From Luxibacter massiliensis (GTDB taxonomy: Bacteria; Bacillota; Clostridia; Lachnospirales; Lachnospiraceae), in NCBI RefSeq assembly GCF_900604355.1, contig NZ_UWOE01000001.1, positions 558,001 to 622,000 of the forward strand: a stretch of DNA of 64,000 nt, given 5' to 3'. This document shows, in pieces, positions 34,321 to 40,172 of the stretch. A program made the position numbers and the translations under genes. Position 1 is the first letter of the stretch, and each line of letters opens with the position of its first letter. A model generated the notes under the pieces. It was given only the letters and a program-made list of their open reading frames with translations, was not told the origin of the DNA and ran no database searches.

Positions 34321-35193
34321 ATGGAAGCAATATTATTAAAAGAAAATGAAGCTAAAATATATGAGGGAGTATACAGAATTGGAGAAAAAGTAAGAGAAAG
34401 TGGGATAAAAAATAATCAATTTTTTTTTACTAATAGAGTTATCTCTGAAAACGAAAATGAAGCTGTGATATATTTTGAAAAAAATTTTAACTTACATAAT
34501 TTAGGAAGAACAATTATTGAATGTGAATTCAATGAAGCTGAAAATAATTTTGGGGTATTAGGAAATAAATTTTTAATGAATTTCTATCTTATAATGAACG
34601 GGATAGCATTACAAAATGTTTTAATACCATATGCCGAGAAATTAGTTCATGCATTACATATTTTAATTGAAGCAGCTGTGTGGAACTATGGTTGTATAGA
34701 AAGAGGATATCTATCCTTCGCTTCACATGTAAATGGATTTTTTACTAGATGGGTAGATATGAAATCAGTAAAAGAGGTGTTTGAAGAACGATATTCTATC
34801 TATAAGCCTATTGTCAAAAAGATTTTAGAAGGCAATGAAAAGCCTATTTTGCAAAATATTGAAAAGGAATTAACCTTATTGAAAATGCAGGCAATTAGAA
34901 GTTTTGAGGTAAGAAAATTAGAATTTCCCAATAAATCTAATTTAGGAAATCCAGATATTTTGCTTAGAAGTAAATTTCATTTAACTATTAATGATAATTT
35001 ACTATTTAGAAAATATATGAATGAAAATCTTGACTTTTTAGCTTCCCGTTTATTTACAATTTTTTTCTACTTGTATAACAAAAAAATAGGAGTTAAAAAT
35101 ATTGATCGATATTTGCTCGCATATTTGATTTACAGGGGAGTAGAGGATATGTATGGTTTAAATGCTATAGAAATTATAAGTAATTTTAAATGA
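34321..35193 (+). CDS. Candidate pyridine synthase (TclM-like [4+2] cyclase)
   Basis: A 290-residue protein without the FIRYW motif but of the right length and place for the thiopeptide aza-Diels-Alder enzyme that joins the two Dha residues, forms the pyridine and expels the leader. Its C-terminus (ASRLFTIFFYLYNKKIGV, YLLAYLIYRG) resembles the end of the SpaB_C-like cyclases. Assignment is mostly by elimination: the precursor needs such an enzyme and no other gene fits. A 144-bp gap precedes it, with GGAGGATGAACA as its RBS. Confidence 0.6.
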   Translation: MEAILLKENEAKIYEGVYRIGEKVRESGIKNNQFFFTNRVISENENEAVIYFEKNFNLHNLGRTIIECEFNEAENNFGVLGNKFLMNFYLIMNGIALQNVLIPYAEKLVHALHILIEAAVWNYGCIERGYLSFASHVNGFFTRWVDMKSVKEVFEERYSIYKPIVKKILEGNEKPILQNIEKELTLLKMQAIRSFEVRKLEFPNKSNLGNPDILLRSKFHLTINDNLLFRKYMNENLDFLASRLFTIFFYLYNKKIGVKNIDRYLLAYLIYRGVEDMYGLNAIEIISNFK

Positions 35194-35244
35194 TACATAT
35201 AAATTTAGTTATTATACAATTTATGGATTTTGAGGGAAAAATAA

Positions 35245-35997
35245 ATGAAGAAAGTAGAGCGATTTTATAATTCCGTAGATGATATATGGAAAAGAAATTC
35301 AACTAAGGACTATCATGTTGGATATTATGAAAAAAATGATGATACTATTATTCAAGCACAGAAAAAAGTCATAAAGAAGGTAGCAAATAGTTTAGAGGTA
35401 AAGGAGAACGATATATTACTTGATGTGGGGTGTGGTTCAGGAAATGCTGCATATGAGATTGGTAATATAATTAATTGTAATGTTATAGGAATTAATATAT
35501 CAGAGAAGCAACTGGCAGATTGTATAGAATATCAGAAAAAATCTCATAGAAAAATAGTATTTTACAGAATGGATGCATGTATGATGAAATTCCCAGCTTC
35601 TTTTTTTGATGGTATTTATGCGATTGAGAGTATTATGCATATGGAGCGTAAATGTGTAATAAATAATGTCTATAACTCTCTTAAACCCAAAAAGAAATTC
35701 GTGTTTACTGATTGGTATATAAATAAGATATTAAGCGCCGCCGAAAAAAATTTAATTGCTGAGTTAATCCAGAGTAATTATATTGGGATAGAAGAGTACA
35801 GAAAAATACTTTCAGAAAGTAGGTTTAGTGAAGTACAGATAGAGGATTGGAGTGCTCAGGTCTTACCAACATATGATGTATGGAAGCCTGATGAATATTT
35901 ATTCTGCTTAAATGCAAAATTGGCAACTAAAATTCAGAATTTAGTCGAGATAGCACAGGAAAAATTAGGTTATTGTGAAGTAATAGCGAGAAAGTAG
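35245..35997 (+). CDS. Class I SAM-dependent methyltransferase
   Basis: A 250-residue Rossmann methyltransferase: motif I LLDVGCGSGNAAYEIG, an acidic ribose-binding region after VIGINISEKQL, and motif IV-like DGIYAIESIMHM. It resembles small-molecule O-/N-methyltransferases of the sarcosine/sterol type. As thiocillins carry O-methyl groups added by a cluster enzyme, it probably methylates a side chain or terminal alcohol of the product. It sits 51 bp after the candidate cyclase and 3 bp before the SDR. Confidence 0.85.
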   Translation: MKKVERFYNSVDDIWKRNSTKDYHVGYYEKNDDTIIQAQKKVIKKVANSLEVKENDILLDVGCGSGNAAYEIGNIINCNVIGINISEKQLADCIEYQKKSHRKIVFYRMDACMMKFPASFFDGIYAIESIMHMERKCVINNVYNSLKPKKKFVFTDWYINKILSAAEKNLIAELIQSNYIGIEEYRKILSESRFSEVQIEDWSAQVLPTYDVWKPDEYLFCLNAKLATKIQNLVEIAQEKLGYCEVIARK

Positions 35998-36000
35998 GGC

Positions 36001-36756
36001 ATGATGGATAACAATAGAAATTTTCTGGGAAGAAGAGTTTTTATTTCAGGGGCGGCAAGTGATATAGCATTTGCTATAGCTGAAGAATTTTTTTTGCGGG
36101 GGGCAGATCTGATATTGAGTGATCATCCTGATAAAAAGGAGAAACTTTTTATTAGTAAGAGTAGTTTAGATAAGATAGGAGATGGTATAATTGATATTTT
36201 GCAGTTAGACCTTATGTGTGTACAAGATATACAAAGAGTTAAACAAACATGTGATATCTTAATTAATTGTGCTGGGAATAATATTTTTAAGCCTTTAGTA
36301 GAAATAAATGAAGAAGATTGGGATAATGTGATTGATGTCAATATAAAGGGTACGTTTTTTTTAACACAGAGAATTGCGAAGAATATGATCGAACATAGGA
36401 AGAATGGACGGATCGTGAGCATCGGGTCACAACATGGCGTAGTAGCTAATGGCTTAAGGACACCATATTGCATAAGTAAATTTGGTCTGGTAGGACTTAC
36501 AAAAGTAGCAGCTTTAGAACTGGCTCAATATAATATATTAATTAACTGTGTGTCACCGACTTACGTATTGACAGAAAAGAGCAAAGATTTTTTATTGAAT
36601 CATTCTGTAAAGATGGATTATTTGCCACGCATACCTTTACATAGATATGCCAGATCATCTGATATAGCGAGAACCGTTCTCTTTTTATGTGATGAACGTA
36701 ATGAGATGATAACTGGGGAAAATATAATGGTTGATGGTGGATATACGATATATTAG
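36001..36756 (+). CDS. Short-chain dehydrogenase/reductase (TclP/TclS-like)
   Basis: A 251-residue classical SDR: nucleotide loop FISGAASDIAFAIAEEF (a variant of TGxxxGIG), NCAGNN, catalytic Ser in SIGSQHG, YCISK as YxxxK, and C-terminal IMVDGGYTIY. In micrococcin synthesis TclP oxidatively decarboxylates the C-terminal Thr to an aminoacetone amide and a second SDR, TclS, reduces it. Only one SDR is present here, so a ketone terminus (micrococcin P2-like) is the simplest prediction, unless it plays the TclS role. It is the last biosynthetic gene. Confidence 0.85.
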   Translation: MMDNNRNFLGRRVFISGAASDIAFAIAEEFFLRGADLILSDHPDKKEKLFISKSSLDKIGDGIIDILQLDLMCVQDIQRVKQTCDILINCAGNNIFKPLVEINEEDWDNVIDVNIKGTFFLTQRIAKNMIEHRKNGRIVSIGSQHGVVANGLRTPYCISKFGLVGLTKVAALELAQYNILINCVSPTYVLTEKSKDFLLNHSVKMDYLPRIPLHRYARSSDIARTVLFLCDERNEMITGENIMVDGGYTIY

Positions 36757-37018
36757 AAGAAAGGATTTAGAGAAAAATAAGAATTTAGAAGCGTTAAATG
36801 AAGAGGTAAATTTTGTTTATATCCTGATGTCTGCATTTATAAGACTTATTTCAGTTTTAGAGAATTTACCTTTGCCATAAATTACTACATAATTAGTTTT
36901 TAGAATAGAGGTATCCATAACACACACAGAATATCATGTAAGATTTAGTTCGGTTACAAAAATTTAACCTTACAATTGGGAATCAACTATTACATTTTAT
37001 AAAATTATAAAAACACTA
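36757..37018 (+). other. AT-rich intergenic stretch after the SDR
   Basis: No gene is seen. A spaced inverted repeat (AGGTAAATTTT near 36804 and AGAATTTACCT near 36868) could form a weak stem ending the biosynthetic transcript. Confidence 0.35.
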
Positions 37019-37049
37019 TTGACATTTACGTAGCGTAAAGGTTTATAGT
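37019..37049 (+). promoter_or_regulatory. MerR-type promoter with 19-bp spacer
   Basis: TTGACA (37019-37024) and TATAGT (37044-37049) are separated by 19 bp, the stretched spacing typical of MerR-controlled promoters. The spacer holds the dyad TTTACG-TAG-CGTAAA. Downstream are a broken MerR gene and the L11 gene, so this promoter probably drives drug-induced L11 expression, now perhaps under the intact TipA-like protein at 37928. Confidence 0.8.
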
Positions 37050-37080
37050 TGAGTTGTCCTAAACACTACAATGAATAGGA

Positions 37081-37420
37081 ATGTGGCAGTGTATGGTATA
37101 TTTATATAAGGATATTTGCCAGTTACTAGGAGTGTATTCCAGAACATTAAGATATTATGGGGAGCAGGGAGTGCTATCATCGGAGTAAGAATATACCCGG
37201 TTATTGTAATTCTCAGTAAAGACATATAAAAAGGTAGTTCTGATTCTAATATATAAGAGACAGGATAAAAACCAAGAGTTGAATTGTAAAAGTCTGTTAT
37301 ATCTAATGCTTAGATAAATGAATTGCCTTCTCAATTAAAGCAGAAAAAAGAAAATAATTAATATATTAATGATTTGGAAAAGCGGATAAGTAAATTGAGG
37401 AAAGAGAAAGGAAATTAGTT
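37081..37420 (+). pseudogene. Decayed MerR-family regulator
   Basis: A 35-codon reading frame (37081-37188) encodes the start of a MerR DNA-binding domain (YLYKDICQLLGVYSRTLRYY, GEQGVLSSE) and then stops. Traces go on in shifting frames: FSVKTYKKVVLILIYK resembles the second MerR helix pair, and INDLEKRISKLRKEKGN resembles the coiled coil, running up to the L11 start. Several stops and frame changes mark it as dead. It lies under a MerR-type promoter. Confidence 0.7.
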
Positions 37421-37849
37421 ATGGCAAAAAAAATTAAACGTGTAGTAAAATTAAAATTAAATGCAGGAAAGGCAACACCTGCTCCACCGGTGGGCACGTC
37501 GTTAGGTCCAACAGGCATTAATTTAGCTGGATTTTGTAAAGAATATAATGATTTGACGAGAGATAAAGTAGGAACAATTATACCAGTGGAATTAACGATT
37601 TATGAAGATTGTACTTATTCTATACAATTAAAAACCCCTCCCACATCATCATTATTAAAGCAAGCAGCCCGTATAAGTAAAGGTTCTGGAACAACTAAAA
37701 GAGATATTGTCGGCACCATCACAAAGACACAATTAAAAGACATTGCTGAAATTAAAATGCCAGATTTAACGGCTGCGAGTTTAGAGGCGGCAATGTCTAT
37801 GATAGAAGGAACTGCAAAGAGTATGGGGATTAAGGTAACAGACGATTAA
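37421..37849 (+). CDS. Ribosomal protein L11 paralogue, thiopeptide self-resistance (TclQ-like)
   Basis: A 142-residue full-length L11. The N-terminal drug-binding domain differs at the proline loop: residues 20-37 read PAPPVGTSLGPTGINLAG, where typical L11 has PPVGPALGQ and NIMG, so Pro26 is Thr, Ala27 is Ser and Gln30 is Pro. Substitutions in this loop are known to confer thiostrepton/micrococcin resistance because the drugs sit between L11 and the 23S rRNA GTPase centre. The C-terminal RNA-binding domain is conserved (KMPDLTAASLEAAMSMIEGTAKSMGI). It stands alone, not in nusG-rplK-rplA, and thiocillin clusters carry L11 copies as immunity genes. Confidence 0.95.
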   Translation: MAKKIKRVVKLKLNAGKATPAPPVGTSLGPTGINLAGFCKEYNDLTRDKVGTIIPVELTIYEDCTYSIQLKTPPTSSLLKQAARISKGSGTTKRDIVGTITKTQLKDIAEIKMPDLTAASLEAAMSMIEGTAKSMGIKVTDD

Positions 37850-37871
37850 TTAGGCGGATTTGTTCAAGTAA

Positions 37872-37913
37872 AAAAGGTAAAAGGACTGTAGTGTTACAGT
37901 CCTTTTACCTTTT
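37872..37913. terminator. Strong bidirectional terminator
   Basis: A perfect 19-bp stem, AAAAGGTAAAAGGACTGTA (37872-37890) and its complement (37895-37913), with loop GTGT. It has a T-run on the right and an A-run on the left. It separates the convergent L11 and TipA-like genes. Confidence 0.95.
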
Positions 37914-37927
37914 GTGAATTCATGATT

Positions 37928-38701
37928 TTAATTATAAATAGATTCTTTAACATAATATGTAATAATATCAAATAGTAACTGAGCACAGCCATTAGTATGT
38001 ATATCATAATATTCTTTGAAACGTGTGTCAGCAACATATTTTTCGGCAATCGATAGGTATATTTCGGGAGTGAGGGGAGAAAGCATATAGCTCAACCATT
38101 CTTTATGGCGGATAAAAGTGTCATGAGCTAATAGAGAAGGAACCCCTGTTTTATTTTTCATCATTTTTTCTAGATTATATTTAATATATCTTTCCAAAGC
38201 ATTTATCTCAGATATTTCATAGAATGTCATAGATGATGTTTTGGTTTTGTATGTATCTAATTGCTGTGCTGAATATAAACGGACTAATTCATTTTGGTAT
38301 TTTGAAAAATCTCCTTCGCGAAACCGCTTTTGTAATCCTATAAAACGTTCATAATCCTGAATTGGAATGTTATTAGTCTCGTTTTCAATGGTTTTATGTA
38401 TATTTTCAATAATAGTATCAATTTCTCTTTTTTGCTGTTCTAGTAATAATAAATGACTTTTTAACATTTCAATCATATTAAATCCATCAGAATTTAGTAT
38501 TTGAGAAATCGCAGTTAGTTCAAGTCCAAATTGGCGCAGAAAAAGGATTTGCTGTAAACGTTTGAGTTCTTTCTCGCCGTATATACGATATCCAGAAGAA
38601 TTGATATTTAAAGGTTTTAATAACCCTATTTCATCATAATAGCGCAATGTCCGACTACTTATGCAAGCTAATTTTGCTAATTTTGTGATTGTATATTCCA
38701 T
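37928..38701 (-). CDS. TipA-like MerR regulator with TipAS thiopeptide-sensing domain
   Basis: A 257-residue MerR protein. The N-terminal DNA-binding domain reads ITKLAKLACISSRTLRYYDE and SSGYRIYGEKEL, followed by a coiled coil at about 75-110. The C-terminal 140 residues match the TipAS antibiotic-recognition fold (RHKEWLSYM, IAEKYVADTRFKEYYD, ending in NGCAQLLFDII). In Streptomyces TipAL this domain traps thiopeptides, reacting with a Cys; the only Cys of this sensing domain is residue 239, though its equivalence is unproven. It is convergent with the L11 gene. Sensing the cluster product and switching on resistance or biosynthesis is the expected role. Confidence 0.88.
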   Translation of the reverse strand: MEYTITKLAKLACISSRTLRYYDEIGLLKPLNINSSGYRIYGEKELKRLQQILFLRQFGLELTAISQILNSDGFNMIEMLKSHLLLLEQQKREIDTIIENIHKTIENETNNIPIQDYERFIGLQKRFREGDFSKYQNELVRLYSAQQLDTYKTKTSSMTFYEISEINALERYIKYNLEKMMKNKTGVPSLLAHDTFIRHKEWLSYMLSPLTPEIYLSIAEKYVADTRFKEYYDIHTNGCAQLLFDIITYYVKESIYN

Positions 38702-38715
38702 CGTATAACCTCCCT

Positions 38716-38748
38716 ATATACTGTATATGATAAAATAAAACCTGTCAA
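38716..38748 (-). promoter_or_regulatory. Promoter and dyad of the TipA-like gene
   Basis: On the minus strand TTGACA (38748-38743) is followed at 17 bp by TACAGT. This overlaps a perfect dyad ATATAC-T-GTATAT (38716-38728). The position over the -10 suggests autoregulation. An AGGGAGG site follows. Confidence 0.6.
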
Positions 38749-39051
38749 TAAAATGACATATATACATAAAAAATTCATTATATGGGTTATATGTTAAGAA
38801 AGAAAAAACTGAAACAAAAACGTATTATTCTTTCTATTATAATCGTGAGAAAATAAAAAGTTACGAGCAAAAGCACATTTTCAACGTATATCAGTGCGCC
38901 AAGTAAAGTTATTCTATAATATTAATGGGGTATTCCAATGGAATGTGTTGAATGACAAGGAAAAGGTGAGGATTATTATTTAATAGAGCAAAATGTTTCT
39001 ATTGTGTAGTAAAATTGAAAATTTGAAACATGGGATGGTTAGGTGATTATA
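38749..39051. other. Intergenic region between TipA-like and LytTR genes
   Basis: About 300 bp, AT-rich, no gene. Two TATAAT boxes facing right (in CTATTATAATCG near 38840 and TTCTATAATATT near 38920) are candidate promoters for the response regulator. Confidence 0.4.
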
Positions 39052-39774
39052 ATGGTTAAAATTGCCGTTTGCGATGACAATGTTAATATGGCAGCTGAAC
39101 TAGAAGCATTATTATTAGAGATTGAAACGTTGTATAAAATAGATATGGACATAGACATTTTTTTTGATGGGAAAACCTTATGTAATTCAATAGAACTGGG
39201 TAATAAATATGATATGATATATTTGGATATTCGGATGAAAGAAGTTAATGGGATATCGGCAGCTAAAAAAATCAGAGAAAAAGATTTGGATACAATTTTA
39301 ATATATGTGTCTAGTTATGACAGTTATTTAAAACAACTGTTTGAGGTACAACCGTTCAGATTCTTAGATAAACCTGTAGATAGGGAACGGTTTTGTAGCA
39401 CTTTTATAAAAGCATATCAAAAAATAATGGATAATAGTATTTTTTTTCAATACAAATTTAATAAAGAGATATATAGAGTGCCAGTTAAGGAGATTATGTA
39501 TTTTGAAAGTGATAATAGGGTTATTCATTTAGTAATGGAGACAAGAATAGATCGGTTTTATGGAAAATTAAATGTTGTGGAGGAGTGGTTCCGCAACTCT
39601 AAGATGGTTTTTCTCAGAATCCATCAATCGTATTTGGTTAACTTTACTTATATAAAATGTATGGGATTTACAAAATTGGAGCTGTTTAATGGAAAGGTAT
39701 TACCAATTAGTGATGAAAGACAAAAGAAAATCCGAGATAAGTATTGTTCATTTATTGGAGGAGAACTAAGTTAA
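39052..39774 (+). CDS. LytTR-family response regulator (AgrA/LytR type)
   Basis: A 240-residue regulator. The receiver domain (1-120) has acidic pocket residues in VCDDN, phospho-acceptor Asp in YLDIRMKEVNG, Ser in YVSSYDS and Lys in LDKPVD. The LytTR DNA-binding domain (140-240) has EIMYFESDNRVIHLV and FLRIHQSYLVNFTYI. The ATG at 39052 follows AGGTGAT; the GTG at 39043 is less likely. No histidine kinase gene accompanies it in the window, so it is an orphan or lost its partner. It is AT-rich like the island and may time expression of the thiopeptide cluster. Confidence 0.9.
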   Translation: MVKIAVCDDNVNMAAELEALLLEIETLYKIDMDIDIFFDGKTLCNSIELGNKYDMIYLDIRMKEVNGISAAKKIREKDLDTILIYVSSYDSYLKQLFEVQPFRFLDKPVDRERFCSTFIKAYQKIMDNSIFFQYKFNKEIYRVPVKEIMYFESDNRVIHLVMETRIDRFYGKLNVVEEWFRNSKMVFLRIHQSYLVNFTYIKCMGFTKLELFNGKVLPISDERQKKIRDKYCSFIGGELS

Positions 39775-39856
39775 TCAATCTTGAATTGAAATACTAAAAA
39801 CGAAGCTTACTATTAATTCTATAAATACAAATAAGACTATTAGTATTAAATCATAT

Positions 39857-40030
39857 ATGTACGGTTTATTAGTCTATGCATATAAAACTTTGGAAGATAT
39901 AAGCATTGAAACACAGATAAACAATGTATTTGCAAACGGAATCCCCGAAATTACTATCACATATAAGGATATCAAAATACCTAAGCACAAATCACATAAA
40001 CAGATGGAGAATATTTTATTTAAATACTGA
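39857..40030 (+). CDS. Possible small ORF or gene remnant
   Basis: A 57-codon frame (starts MYGLLVYAYKTLEDISIE, ends HKQMENILFKY) in the 398-bp gap after the response regulator. It has no good RBS and I recognise no family. It may be the tail of a lost gene at the right edge of the AT-rich island. Composition changes to host-like at about 40.15 kb. Confidence 0.25.
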   Translation: MYGLLVYAYKTLEDISIETQINNVFANGIPEITITYKDIKIPKHKSHKQMENILFKY

Positions 40031-40172
40031 GTGATGAATGGTATTATTTTATCCACAAGAATGAAGCTAAAAATTTTTATATATGATTTGCAGATAAGGG
40101 TTTGTCGACTTATGTCCATTTCTGTGCTATGATTATATTTACATAATTATAGAAAAGAAAGGGGTATTTTCT

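Noticed and set aside
37421..37849. Housekeeping rplK
   Set aside because: It is alone, AT-rich, has altered proline-loop residues and sits in a thiopeptide cluster; housekeeping rplK lies with rplA and nusG.
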